A stretch of DNA of 64,000 nucleotides from Selaginella moellendorffii (GCF_000143415.4 NW_003314398.1:1-64000); one strand, 5' to 3'; shown: positions 34,201-45,393, counted from the first letter of the stretch. The notes: generated by a model not told the origin, from the letters alone. Numbers and translations are program-made.

Positions 34201-34307
34201 ATAAATTTACACGAAACTCACGACAAGCTGTGCAGGTTTTTGAAGATTTCCGTGGGAGAGGCCCCAGCATAAATGCTCTTCTCAGGCATAGAGGTCTCGT
34301 GGTATAA
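31275..34307 (+). pseudogene. M3A oligopeptidase (OOP/CyOP type), one in-frame stop
   Basis: Seventeen exons join into 699 codons: 31275-31373, 31431-31622, 31669-31792, 31850-31926, 31973-32107, 32173-32403, 32451-32541, 32609-32730, 32788-32895, 32947-33195, 33282-33427, 33478-33595, 33654-33813, 33895-33929, 33993-34058, 34117-34188, 34236-34307. The length is normal for plant cytosolic oligopeptidase A (~700 aa). Plant M3A enzymes degrade short peptides, including released targeting peptides. The zinc site is intact: HEFGH at codons 482-486 and Glu512 in DAVEIPSQ, and AAGYYSY supplies the substrate-binding Tyr region. Codon 344 is TGA (32689-32691) where relatives have Trp. The reading frame continues perfectly after it. 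No transit peptide is visible. It is either a very recent pseudogene or affected by a base error. Confidence 0.85.
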
Positions 34308-34950
34308 ATGTTGGTATATATATTGCTGCTTATCTTATAACATAATCACTAAAAAAACCTTGACTTCGAAACAAAATGCTCGTGAGGAGCTAGCAATGGA
34401 GGACGACGTCCGCGATTAAACACTGGAATTTCACACTCCTGCTCCGATCTTAATAAGATGGTTACGCCGTGGACGCTGTGCAGAGAAAGCCCGATCGCAT
34501 CAGAGCCGAGGCCGCCGAGTACCGAAAGCTGCTATCTCTTCGCCTCAAGGAGCAGTGATAGCGGTGGGCGTCTCGTTCTCGGTCGCCTCCACTTGAATAC
34601 AGGCTAAAATTCATGAAGAAGCTGGAGCCAGACTACGCGCGGACGTAAGCTTCGGGGGCGACTCTTTTCCTTGGGGAGGACTTATGACAGAAGCAAAGTG
34701 GAGAGAAACGCTGCAGGAGCAAAAATTCTCTAGCGAGTGATATTGGCATGAAAACTTAGATGGAACAACCGATCAGAGAGAGCCGGATCGCTCATGACAA
34801 ACACACAAATTAGAGACAAGCTTGCGTGAGCTGGAGCTGCTATTAGACTAGGAGAACATATGAATTTTATTGAGTGTGGAGTCTCCTAGGGAGACCAAAA
34901 CAACACAGTCAGCAACGTAATGGAAGAAAGAAAAAACGATTACCATTTGT
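34308..34950. other. Intergenic with possible gene scrap
   Basis: A short open stretch near 34,478-34,559 (plus) reads EYRKLLSLRLKEQ before a stop. It may be a remnant of a coding exon, but no family could be named. The rest shows nothing. Confidence 0.35.
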
Positions 34951-35142
34951 TCAGGGCCCATACTTGTTGGTTACATTCGGGCCGCTGATGCTGGTTTCCG
35001 GCCCGCTTGGCCCTTCGGCTTTGGCATCGTGGCCTCCCTTGAGTGATGGCATTGGCATTGGCATGTCATCTCCATCACCCTGCCCAAAAGAGCTAGCCAC
35101 TAGGAGCAGGGTAAAGACAACAAGAAACTTTGCAAGAGTCAT
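34951..35142 (-). CDS. Small secreted peptide precursor
   Basis: A 63-aa ORF starting at ATG 35142 and ending in TGA. Residues 1-20 form a strong signal peptide (MTLAKFLVVFTLLLVASSFG). The mature part is small, acidic then Gly/Pro-rich: MPMPMP, SGPETSISGP and a C-terminal NKYGP. There is no cysteine, so it is not a defensin-like peptide. It resembles the layout of plant peptide-hormone precursors (signal peptide plus conserved C-terminal tail), but I do not recognise the tail as CLE, CEP, PSY or RGF. A TATA box lies 44 bp upstream of the ATG. It may be lineage-specific. Confidence 0.6.
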   Translation of the reverse strand: MTLAKFLVVFTLLLVASSFGQGDGDDMPMPMPSLKGGHDAKAEGPSGPETSISGPNVTNKYGP

Positions 35143-35185
35143 TGAGAGTATTCACCGAGAGCAAGTTCTTGGTGGATTTGTGTTG

Positions 35186-35192
35186 TTTTATA
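35186..35192 (-). promoter_or_regulatory. TATA box of the small secreted peptide gene
   Basis: The minus strand reads GCTATAAAACAAC. The spacing to the ATG at 35142 leaves room for a start site about 30 bp downstream and a very short leader. Confidence 0.5.
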
Positions 35193-35344
35193 GCCAAGGA
35201 TCGTACACCACCAATATGTATGAGCAAGTCATGCTCTTTCTTTCCTTCGTTGTTGGTGGAATAGTCGATTGAATTTAATCTAACACCTGAGGGATAGCAA
35301 TTTGTTTCCTGTAACTTGGATTTGATTTTTTCCTTCTTCTCAGG

Positions 35345-35690
35345 AGCCGGAGTAAACTTGTAGGGCTTTTGACGAGAATGGCTCGAAGAGTAACTTTGCC
35401 AATGCAAGGTGAACCTTTTCTTTTTCTTTCTCCTTTGTCCAGGCTTTGATCGTGAAAAAAAATGACATTATAGAATGTTGCCTTTTACTAGGGAGTCCCG
35501 AGGCTTTGGATTTGTGACGGAGACGACGACCAATACCTCCATGATCTCTTCATGGAACTGGATGGTTTTCTCCGTATGAGGGAGTGTCTAGTTGTTCTTT
35601 TCAGGTGTCTCAAATCAAACAAGCAGCTCGATCAACTGCTGAGCTTGTAGGCCAAAACAAAACGCGCCCGCTCAATTCCTGGTAACTAGC
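35345..35690 (+). pseudogene. Truncated SR45a-like copy
   Basis: A fragment in which blocks of the intact gene at 44197-45430 (minus) recur in order: gagaatggctcgaagagtaactttgcca, then the RNP1 block encoding ESRGFGFVT (about 35,490-35,520), then the intron-end block with acaagcagctcgatcaactg and the start of the next exon (ccaaaacaaaacgcgcccg, about 35,652). Intron-like sequence is retained, so this was a DNA-level duplication and not a processed copy. Large parts of the RRM are missing. Confidence 0.7.
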
Positions 35691-36422
35691 TTAGCGTGAT
35701 AAGAAGCTCGCCATGGGGCTATGGCCACAGAGACTGGACATTTCAAAAGCTAGAGGCTTGACGAGCCCACACACAAATGCGCACGGGTGGAAATCCCTTT
35801 GGTCGTCATTTGAAGGATGCAGATTGTTTAGTTTCCTGGACTTGGATCTTACAAAGCTTGCAAGGTCTTCCAGTTTAAGTCGCCGGATCTCACGGAAGAA
35901 GAGAGCACCGCGTTCCAGGCCACCGCACTCCACTGCGGCATTTGCCCAAACACAAGCTTGGATCGAGCAAAATTTCCTTCGAGGAGGATAGTCCATGAAA
36001 CAATCTCTCGCTCGAGAATTCGATCGAGGAGGTATTCCAGCTCGTGGATCCGGCCAAAATGTTCCAGGATCGTGCTCCGGGAGATGACGCTGGGGAATCG
36101 AATGCCATCAAAGATAAGATCCAAATCCGCAGCTTTGGCCGCCACCGCCACCGCTGCGGTGGATGAAACCACATCCAATTCAGGCATCCTGGTGAGGATA
36201 GAGAGCGCACGAGAGAAATATCTGCTGCTGGTGAGGCAGGAGAGGAGGATTTGGCGCCAGGAGAAAGGATTCCTGGCGGAAGAGGGGGATTTTAGATCTG
36301 GATGAGGTTGGACAGAAAGATGCGGTCGGCGGACATGAATCTCGATCGCAGACCTGGGAATGGACATTGCTGGAGTCGGCAATGTGGCGCACGGATTTGG
36401 TCAGCCGGAAGCACTCATCCAC
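35691..36422 (-). pseudogene. PPR-like remnant gene
   Basis: The longest open part (36,367-35,849) has PPR-like helices: FSRALSILTRMPELDVVSS, HELEYLLDRILEREIVSWTI and KLVFGQMPQWSAVAWNAVL. An alternative N-terminal frame from ATG 36422 gives MDECFRLTKSVRHIADSSN, and frame changes separate the parts. There are fewer than five recognisable motifs and no E or DYW domain. A telo-box (aaccctaaa, 36432-36440) lies just upstream of ATG 36422, as at several intact genes here. Probably decayed. Confidence 0.5.
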
Positions 36423-36557
36423 ACATCTAAGAACCCTAAAAACAGAGTAGCATTTTGGCGGGATCGTCCTACACGAATATACCTATAGATGCTTTATTAA
36501 AACTTGGACAGAGATGGAAGATATATCATAGTGATTGAGAGCAAAAAAGGGATTTTT

Positions 36558-36782
36558 TCACGGGCATTTAGGCTTTCCCTTGTTGTTGAGGATGGCATCG
36601 CAGTCTTTCTTGCTCGCTTTTGGGCCATTTGGAACGCAAAAGCACTTGCTACAACATATGTTACACATCTTGTTGCACATCTCGGGCTCCCATGAGTTAG
36701 AGAGCATCGGTACTTGCAGTTTCCTCAACAGTCTGCGAAAGAGAAACAAAAACCCATCACTTATACTCGATCCAACCAGCAA
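36558..36782 (-). pseudogene. GASA/snakin peptide gene, frameshifted
   Basis: The C-terminal GASA domain is clear: MCNKMCNICCSKCFCVP followed by a Cys and the invariant end GKPKCP, then a stop. The upstream Cys motif CKYRCSLTHGSPRC is present in the DNA but in a different frame, so one base has been gained or lost at about 36,675. Only the last exon is certain; an acceptor (tttcgcag) lies near its 5' end. GASA proteins are small secreted 12-Cys peptides involved in growth and defence. The signal-peptide exon was not found. Confidence 0.6.
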
Positions 36783-37064
36783 AACTAGAAGCTCGAAACT
36801 TAAGAAACTGTGAAAGATGGCTCACCAAATCTCTGCTGCCAAGAACCACATTGCCACACACAAAAAGAAAAAGAGATTCGTCAAAACACGATCCGGAAGA
36901 ACTCAATCAGGCAATGCAGGTGGAGCTCACCTCGGCAATCACAGGATGAGAAATTCCCCATAGTTCCGTCGCACGAATATTCTTATTCTTCTATATTCTT
37001 TACGGAAGAATATTCGTTAGCACGGCGATGAATATGCCTCTATAAACCCTAGATTGCGAGCGAA
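36783..37064. other. Intergenic, possible promoter of PPR remnant
   Basis: No gene recognised. tctataaaccctaga (37,040-37,053) merges a TATA-like box with a telo-box 12-25 bp before ATG 37065. Confidence 0.4.
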
Positions 37065-40000
37065 ATGTTTGATGCCTGGGACGCAATGCGCGAGGCGCGG
37101 GGCCAGGGAATGCTTGGCTCGAGCTCGATCGCAGCAGGCATCGCAACGGGGCGGAGGAGGAGGTGGAAGGGCAAGCGCTGGCGAGGAGGTGAATCTTGTC
37201 GAGCAGCAGCGTGGCTTGATCGCCGCGCTCCAGGAATGCAAGCAGTCTAGGGATCTCCAGCGAGGTCGCAGGCTGCCTCGAGAGCGGCGGCGGCGTTGTG
37301 CGTAGCATCTACGTCGCGACGACGCTGGTGGTTATGTATGCTCGATGCGGCAGCATGGAGGAAGCCCGGCAGGTTTTCGACGGGATGAAATCCAGGAATG
37401 TGGTGTCGTGGACGGCTTTGATCCTCGGCTATGTGGAGAATGGAAGAAGTGAGACTGGCTTGGAGCTGTTCGAAAGGATGGAGAGGGAAGGGTGTAGAGC
37501 CGATGCTCGGACTTTCGTGGCCGGGATCATGGCCTGTGGGAATCTGGCAGCCAAGGAAGGTGGTCAGGGGAATTCGTTAAGCGATGGAAGAGTTCTAGCA
37601 GGCAAAGAAGATGCTTCTTCTGGAAGAGTTCTAGCAGGCAGAGAAGAAGGTTCTCCTGGAAAAGTTCTAGCAGCCAGAGAAGATGGTTCTTCACGGGAAA
37701 AGTCTTGGCGGGATGAGAAAGATGTGAAGAAGAGGATCAAGTTACAAGCTCTGGAAAGAGGGAGAGAGATGCATCGACGAGCTGCCGAGGCTGGCTGCGA
37801 GATGAACTTGTTCGTGGCGAATACTCTGGTGGACATGTACTCGCGGTGTGGGAGCCTGGTCAATGCTCGAGCAGTGTTTGAGAGGATGCCGTGTCACAGC
37901 TTGGTCTCGTGGACGGCACTTATCCAGGGTTGTGTGGAGAATGGAGAAGAAGAGAGAGCGCTGGAGCTCTTTTCACGAATGCAAGAGTCGCGAGGAGGGT
38001 CTTTGCCGGATGCTCAAACGTTTGTGGCCGTTCTCGTGGCGTGTTCTGCTCTGGCAACGAAAGAGAAAGACATATCCACCAGCAGCAGCAGCAGCAAAGA
38101 GAGGAAAGCTTTTTTGAAAGAGAAGGCGCTGGAAACAGGACTGGTGCTTCATTCCGAGGCCGAGAAAGCTGGGGTCACCTCCAACATCTTTGTGGCAAAC
38201 AAGCTTGTGGATATGTACTCCAAGTGTGGTGCGAGAAGAGCTTTTGACAGGATGGCTTTCCACGACGTTGTGACTTGGACGTCTCTCATCCTGGGATATG
38301 TAGAAAGCGGAGAAGCAGCATTGGGACTGGAACTCTTTGATCTCTTGGTGACATCTCAGCAGATTTTTCGAGATCCTCGGTTCTTCGTGGCCTGTGCTAG
38401 TTTGGTGGAGACGAGCAAGGCTGACTGCCTGGAAAGACTGGCTTTTATTCACTCTCAAGCTGGGAAGAGCGGGTGTGACTCGGACATGTTCGTGGCCAGC
38501 ACTCTGGTGGATTTGTATGCCAAGTGTGGCAGCATTGGAAACGCTCGCGGGGTTTTCAATCGGATGCCTCAACGGGACGTGGTTTCCTGGACTTCTCTAG
38601 TTCTGGGATATGTGGAGCGAGGCCAGGGGGACATGGCTCTGATGCTTTTCTCGGTGAAGGTTGCGTTCCAGACGCTCGGACTTACGTCGCTGCCTTCATG
38701 GCTTGTGCGAGCCTGGCCGAGCATAAAGAAGTGTCACTAGATGGAAGAAAGGTCGAGGCTCTCCAGGAAGGAAAGCGTCTCCACTCGGAGGCTGTGAAGT
38801 GTGGCTTTCTCTCGGACAAGGTGGTGGCAAATTCCCTGGTAGACATGTACGCGCGCTGCGGAAGTATGGTGGAAGCTCGAAAAGTTTTCGACGAGATGCC
38901 GAGTCGAGACGTGGTTTCGTGGAATTCACTGCTGCTAGGATATGTTGTTAACGGGGAGAGTGAAGTGAGTTTGGAGCTGTTCGAGGAAATGCAACGCAAA
39001 GGCTGCGATCCGGACGCTCGGACTTTCGTTGCTGTTTTCAAGGCCTGCGGCAACCTGACATCCGAGAAGGAGGAGTCGAAGGCTGAGTGGCTCAAGCGAG
39101 GCAGTGCATTCCATCTTCAAGCTTCTCAGTGCGAGCTGGATTCTCACATCTTCGTGGCCAATAGTTTGATCGACATGTATGCCAAGTGTGGAAGCTTGGC
39201 CGACGCTCGAGCAGTCTTCGACCAAATGCCGCTCCACGACTTGGTATCCTGGAGCACTGCTCTCCGGCTACGCAGACAGTGGAGAGAGCGAGAAAGCTCT
39301 CGAAGTCTACAAGCTCATGCGCAAAGAGGAGAGCTCCTCGTGCCGGCCAGATGCTCGAACTTTCGTTGAACGTTTTGATGGCCGGATGTGCTTTGCACGG
39401 GGAGGAGGAGGCGAGTTTGGAGCTGTTCGAGCGGATGCTACTCCAGGGCTATGCAGCGAACTCTCGGAGCTTTGTCACGGCACTCAAGGCCTGCTCGAGT
39501 CTGGCAGAGAAGGAAGAAGCGATCAAGGGCTCACGGGATGGACAGTTTGTGAAGATTGTGGCTTTGGAGAAAGCTATGGCTATACACTCGCAGGCTGAGA
39601 GACTTGGCTTGGATGTTTACATGGCCAGCGCAGTGATCAGTCTATATGCAAGGTGTGGAAGCATCGTGAACGGGCTAAAGGTTTTCGACAGGATGCTGTG
39701 CCGTGATCTCGTGATGTGGAACACGATGATTCTCGGGTGTGCCGAGAACCATGACGCGGAGCTCTCTTTGGAACTGTTCGAGGCGATGAGCAAGCATAGC
39801 TGTGAAGCTCCGAATGCTCGAACTTTAGTTGCGGTGCTCAAGGCATGCGTATATCTGGCCGAGAAAGAAGAAGAAGCGCAGGAGATTTGTGGGAAGAAGA
39901 TTAGAGTCATGCTGCTCGAGAGAGGCATGGCTTTGCATGCTCGAGCCAAGGCAACCATGGAACTCAATGGCTTTCTAGCTTGCGCTCTCGTCGAGCTGTA

Positions 40001-41186
40001 CTCCAAAAGTGGGAGCTTGGTGGACAGTATGGCCGTGTTCGAAGCTATGGCGCATGATCCAGATGTTACGTTGTGGACTGCTTTGATCACCGGGTGTGCT
40101 GACAATGGGGAAGAAGATCTAGCTCTTGAGCTCTTCTCTCAGATGCAAAGTCATGGAGGTTGTGCACCGGACGCTCATAGTTTTGTAGCGGCAATAAGAG
40201 CTTGCGGGTCTAGCTTGGCAGCAGCGAAAGAATCCAGGGAGACGAAAGTGCTCGTGTGCGTGGAGAGAGGCATGGCTCTCCACTTCGAAGCTACGAAACA
40301 AGGATTTGTTTCGAACAAGTTCCTGGCCAGCGCTCTATTCGACATGTACGTGAGATGCTCGAGCATGGACGATGCTCGCAGGGTTTTTGCTGCGATCCAG
40401 CGTCCGGAGGTGGCAACTTGGAACACACTGCTTCTGGGATACGTAGAAAGTGGGCAAGGGGAGCTAGCTCTCGAGACTTACGAGCAAATCAAAGCTCGCG
40501 GTGGTCTGGAACCGAATGCTTCGACTCTTGGCCTCGCACTGAGGGCCTGTGGAGTGGCGAGAAGATTGGAAACTGGGAAGAGAGTCCATGGTGAGCTATG
40601 CAGGAGAGGCCTTGAAAGCGATGCTGTTCTAGCAACGTCGCTCATAGATTTCTACGCAAAGTTTGGCAGTCTAGACAACTCTCGCCAAGTCTTCGACTCG
40701 GTTTCTACAAGGGACGTGATCACCTGGAACGCATTGATAGCAGGATGGAGCAGCCAGGGGAGCTACACGAATTCTCTTGCATTGTTCTACGCCATGCAAG
40801 ACGAGGATCTAAGGCCCAGCAGTGTCACCTTCGTCTCGCTTCTCAACGCTTGCAGCCATGCCGGGATGGTTGAGAGGGCGAGGAAGATCTTTCGTGCAAT
40901 GGAGGAGTCGTCCAAGTTTGCCGTGACGCCTGGTATCGAGCACTATGGCTGCATGATCGATGTGCTTTGTCGAGCAAACCAGCTCGATGACGCAGTGGCT
41001 ATGGTGCGAGGCATGCCTGTGGAAGCCAATGCCGTGGCCTGGACGATCATTCTCAACGAGTGCTGGAAGCGGCAAAACTTGGTGGTGGGAGCGCTTGCAT
41101 TCGACGCACTACAGAGAATGGGTTTTACCACATCCTCGGCCTTCACCTTGATGACCAGAACTGAAGGAGCTGGACAAAGTTTATAA
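37065..41186 (+). pseudogene. Long PLS-class PPR gene with several frameshifts
   Basis: Together the frames encode about 1,350 residues: a leader (LIAALQECKQSRDLQRGRRL at about 37,200-37,280), a 480-codon stretch (37298-38740), a 281-codon stretch (to 39369) and a 666-codon stretch (to 41186). MYARCGS/MYAKCGS-type L motifs and VVSWTALILGYVENG-type motifs repeat, ending in an E region (GIEHYGCMIDVLCRANQLDD...) without a DYW domain. Frame changes occur near 37,275, 38,652, 39,257 and 39,365; the 37298 stretch has no in-frame ATG. Family members edit or process organellar RNA. Open stretches this long suggest recent decay or sequence errors. Confidence 0.7.
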
Positions 41187-42159
41187 AGAGACTTCATCTA
41201 TATCAAACACGTACAAGCAAGCTAGCTGTTTAGCTGGCGAGCCGATCCACATCATCGTGCAGGCCCTGTTTGATAATCAAAGCTCGAGGTTTGCTTTGTA
41301 TCGTTCCAACAGGTACTACGAAGAAACTGTTACAAGTGGCATCACTTTTGCAAGCCATAGAGACTCTTTTCAGCAGGTACCTTGATTTCTTAGTATTGTG
41401 CTTGTTATTCGTCCTTAACTTCTTTATAAAGCGTAAAGGTGGTGATAGTTTTTCAAGCCCTAATTAAGAGCGCCACTATCTTTGCTCGAGTAGAAATCTT
41501 ATTTTGTAAGTTTTTTCTTGGCTTAAATTTCAATTTCTGGTCTTATAGACTCAGCAGCAAGCTGAAAGAAGAAAAGTCAAAGTGAAACACTGAGCATGAG
41601 AATTTCAGTCAATCTGTGATTTTTTATATATGTTTTGATCTTACAAGAAAAAACAATGCAAGCAAAGATTTGGAGATATACTCTTGTTATTCTCAATTGT
41701 CAAAAAAAAAAAAAAGTGGAGTGTGTGCCTGATCCAAATTTTAGGCCTTCAAACAAGCCCCCTCCGGAGCAAACGGCAATTATCCGTTTCATTCATTTCC
41801 TCCGGCAGCAAATAAAATAATATCAATACGGATGGGCTCGCTTGCTAGTACACGGAACCCAATACGAGTTGCGTATACCAAATCTGTTGATGACGCGGCG
41901 CCCGCCTTACGCAATCGATTGACGGTTTATTCACTCCTTAGATAGATGGACGAGTATTCCTCCCCTGAAAATATTTTAACCTTGATAAGAATGGCTACCA
42001 AAATTAGTGTGTTGATTCTTGTTCTTCCTTTCTAACGAATTCATTTTCTTTGAATCGAATTGGATCAAGGGATTTCTTTTTACTATGCTTGACACATATG
42101 TCATGATTAGAGCACGCTTTCTCTCCTATGCTCGATCGAGTTCAATGCGTGGGTTGATC
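41187..42159. other. Intergenic, nothing recognised
   Basis: AT-rich with short ORFs only. There is a 13-A tract near 41,703. No gene or repeat could be identified. Confidence 0.4.
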
Positions 42160-42370
42160 CGGGCTGAGTCTTGCATCCTGAAAAACTCTGGTCATGGCGT
42201 CGATCGATGCTCAAACTAAAATCTGTTCGTTAATCGATGCAGCTCCTTATGCGGGATCTTAAGTCCTGGACGTCGATGATAGCCGCTTTTGCTTGCCAAT
42301 GGAGATTCTCGCCGATCCAAGCATGGTCGCCTAGAATGCAATGCTAGCTGCGTATATTAGGAATAAGATT
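42160..42370 (+). pseudogene. Small PPR scrap
   Basis: Two PPR-like peptides in different frames: LKSWTSMIAAFA (about 42,259-42,294) and VA*NAMLAAYIRN (about 42,324-42,362), where TAG replaces the Trp of the usual VAWNAM. This is a decayed fragment. Confidence 0.45.
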
Positions 42371-42741
42371 GTGTTACAGTCCGAGATGGAGGAAATTTCT
42401 ACTGCCATGCCTGGATATTAAACCAGCAAAGTCATAGTGGAACACAGTAAGCTGGTCCCGCGGTATTGACTCTATCGCCATTATTTTGTCATTCGTTTTT
42501 ACCAGTCTCCAGTCTAAAAGTAAAGAAATAACATCAAGAAAAACTCAGAAAAATCATTTAGAAATCACAGTGTCTTTCTGAGTTCGTCTGAAATAAAATA
42601 CGCTCCTCTTAGTGTACATATTTAGAGTCAAGGCTTAAAACAACCAGCAACCACCGTTCCTCTGTCTCTGAAACCACAAGGAGTCCAGAAATAATTTATG
42701 CGCATACAAGGTTATTGGATTGAACTCCAAGATCCATGACT
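42371..42741. other. 3' flank of first GFA gene, duplicated unit
   Basis: From about 42,449 (agctggtcccgc) this repeats at about 43,375. It is the downstream part of the tandem duplication containing the two GFA genes. Confidence 0.6.
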
Positions 42742-43152
42742 TCAATTCTCTTCTTTAGACAGCTTGCTTATGTCCGAGGCAGCTAAAGACGCCTCCCAAT
42801 TCTTTCCATCGAAGCACTTGACTTGGACGTCGCGCAGCGTGCCAGGATCCACACAATGCACAGTCACAGACACCCCGTCGGGAATGGAGCGCGGCTTATA
42901 GTAGGAGCAGATCCCACACACCTTGCAAAACAGATGCTTGGCCTGGTGCGTCCCAAACGTGTAGAGCGAGAGCCACTCCTCGGATCCGGGCTGAAGCCGA
43001 AACCTGGCCTCAGGAACAATGAAACTCGTGCTCCTTCGCATGGCACAATTGGAGCAATTGCACTCCAACACAACAACGCTGGCCGGGGCGTCCACCTCCC
43101 ACCGCACGCGACCGCAGTGGCAGCCGCCTTTGTGTGTCACAAGGCCCTCCAT
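42742..43152 (-). CDS. GFA-domain (CENP-V/formaldehyde-activating-like) protein, copy 1
   Basis: 136 aa from ATG 43152, single exon. The GFA zinc-binding pattern is complete: GGCHCGRVRWEV near residue 10, CNCSNC near 31-36, HLFCKVCGIC near 73-82 with Tyr/Phe-rich strands between. Length is normal for a one-domain GFA protein. The family was named from a bacterial enzyme said to join glutathione and formaldehyde; eukaryotic members are better known as CENP-V-like proteins, and their reaction is uncertain. It is cytosolic by lack of targeting signals. A near-identical copy lies 0.94 kb away in the same direction. Confidence 0.85.
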   Translation of the reverse strand: MEGLVTHKGGCHCGRVRWEVDAPASVVVLECNCSNCAMRRSTSFIVPEARFRLQPGSEEWLSLYTFGTHQAKHLFCKVCGICSYYKPRSIPDGVSVTVHCVDPGTLRDVQVKCFDGKNWEASLAASDISKLSKEEN

Positions 43153-43679
43153 CGCTCTAGATCCACAAACACAAGCTCACTAGATCACTGAATTCTCTAT
43201 ACCCGAGGATAACGCTTTTACGGAATTTCCCAACTTTAAGCCATCACAATCACACCTGATTCTAATGCTTAATTGTGAAGGCTCCTCATATAAATCCTAC
43301 ATACCTTCACATTTTAACAACGCTTTGTGGTGCTTACTTGATTAAAGTGAGACCATTTGGAGGTCCCACTTAAAAAGCTGGTCCCGCAGTATTGACTCTA
43401 TTGCAATTGTTTTGTCATTCGTTCTTACCAGTTTCCAGTCGAAAAGTAAGGAAATAACATCAAGAAAAACTCAGAAAAATCATTTAAAAATCACAGTATC
43501 TTTCTGAGTTCATCTGAAATAAAACACGCTCCTCTTAGTGTACATATTCAGAGTCAAGGCTTAAAACAACCAGCAACCACCGGTCCTCTGTCTCTCAAAC
43601 CACAAGGAGTCCAGAAATAATTTATGCGCATACAAAGTTATTGGATTGAACTAATGGCTAATGTCCAAGATCCATGACT
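43153..43679. other. Spacer between tandem GFA genes
   Basis: The right part (from about 43,375) repeats 42,449-42,741. The left part (about 43,210-43,370) has no counterpart downstream of copy 2 in this window. No gene. Confidence 0.6.
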
Positions 43680-44087
43680 TCAATTCTCTCCTTTAGACAG
43701 CTTGCTTGTGTCCGAGGCAGCAAAAGACGCGTCATTCTTTCCGTCGAAGCACTTGACTTGGACGTCGCGCAGCGTGCCAGGATCCACACAATGCACAGTC
43801 ACAGCCACCACGTCCGGATTGATGCGCGGCTTAAAGTAGGAGCAAATCCCACACACCTTGCAAAACAGATGCTTGGCCTGGTGCGTCCCAAACGTGTAGA
43901 GCGAGAGCCACTCCTCGGAGCCGGGCTGAAGCCGAAACCTGGCCTCGGGAACAATGAAATGCGTGTTCCTTCGCATGGCACAATTGGAGCAATTGCACTC
44001 CCACACAACAACGCTGGCCGGGGCGTCCACCTCCCACCGCACGCGGCCGCAGTGGCAGCCGCCCTTGTGTGTCACAAGGCCCTCCAT
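43680..44087 (-). CDS. GFA-domain protein, copy 2
   Basis: 135 aa from ATG 44087, more than 90% identical to copy 1 by eye and with all zinc-binding cysteines (GGCHCGRVRW, CNCSNC, FCKVCGIC). The C-terminus differs (KNDASFAASDTSK against KNWEASLAASDISK). The 5' flanks are also alike, so promoters were duplicated too. The same cautious functional statement applies: a zinc-containing GFA fold, reaction unknown. Confidence 0.85.
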   Translation of the reverse strand: MEGLVTHKGGCHCGRVRWEVDAPASVVVWECNCSNCAMRRNTHFIVPEARFRLQPGSEEWLSLYTFGTHQAKHLFCKVCGICSYFKPRINPDVVAVTVHCVDPGTLRDVQVKCFDGKNDASFAASDTSKLSKGEN

Positions 44088-44196
44088 CGCTCTAGATCCA
44101 TAAACACAAGCTCACTAGATCACTGAATTCCCTATACCTGAGGATAACGATGCCAAAATGAGAACAGTGTTTACCTATGGACTCTTTTTTTTATCT

Positions 44197-45354
44197 TTAG
44201 TATGATGACGCCGACCTCGATCGCGATGAGCAGTATGAGCTACGTCGGTACGATCGGCCTCGTCGAGGGCTCCGGTAGGGAGAGTAGCCAGGCGACGCTG
44301 AGCGTTCCCTTCTGCCACGAGAAGATGGCGAGTATCCCCTCCTTGAAGAATGCCTGTACTCGCTGCGTCTCCTTGAGTAGGCTGTGGAAATCAAACATGG
44401 AAGTCATCAAAGGGACGTAAGAAAAAAGGAAAAAAACAGAGGCTTGAGAAGCGAAGGAACTTACAGACTTCTCTCGCACTCCTCACACCGAGGTACTTGC
44501 CAGGAGTTGGAGTCCGGGCGCGTTTTCTTTTGGCCTGCAACATAGAAGCTCATCAATTGATCGAGCTGCTTGTTCAATCAGTTTGGCTAGCTGGTTGGTT
44601 GGTTCCGATGATTTGAGACACCAAAACAGCTCTGGACGAGGGAAATAAGACAAACATAAGAGCATTTCAGAAAGAAGGAAAAAAAAGAAGAAGAAGAAGA
44701 AGAGTGTCACATACACGAGGAAGAAAAAAACAGAAAAGAAAAGGAGAGAAATGTCATTACCACGAGCTCAAAAGATGAATTTTTTGTACCTTTTCCACGG
44801 TGATGGAGCGTCCATCCAAGTTGGAGCGATGGAGGTATTTGATGCACCTGTCGGCATCTTCAACTGTGTCCATCGTCACAAATCCGAAGCCTCGGGACTC
44901 TCTAGTAAGAGGATCAGTTACCAGGCAGCATTCTATAACCTGGTTGTTTCAATCGAAGGAGTGAATAGCCTGGAAAGAAGAAAAAAAAAAACAATAAGTA
45001 TAGGCTCACCTTGCCTTCCTTGGCAAAGTACTCTTCGAGCCATGACTCCGTCACTCTCGTCGAAAGCCCAGTCACATACAAGTTGTTACCAGGATTCGCA
45101 CTAACATCCCGGTCCCTGAGAAGAAGGAAAAAAAATCAAATCCAAGAGAGAAGAAAATCACAAAGAAAAGAGAATGCTATCGGCATTTTGCCAAAGAAAC
45201 ACACCTGACGGGGCTTCGTGAAAGAGATCGCGGCGACGAGCTGTATCTGAGAGACGAAGAAACGAGAGGAGATTCTTGCTTCAACAGAGAAGAAAAGAAG
45301 AGAAAGACACGCAAATTTCTTTACCTGTTGCGCTTCGGCGACCTGCCCTGAAAG

Positions 45355-45393
<39 letters not shown>

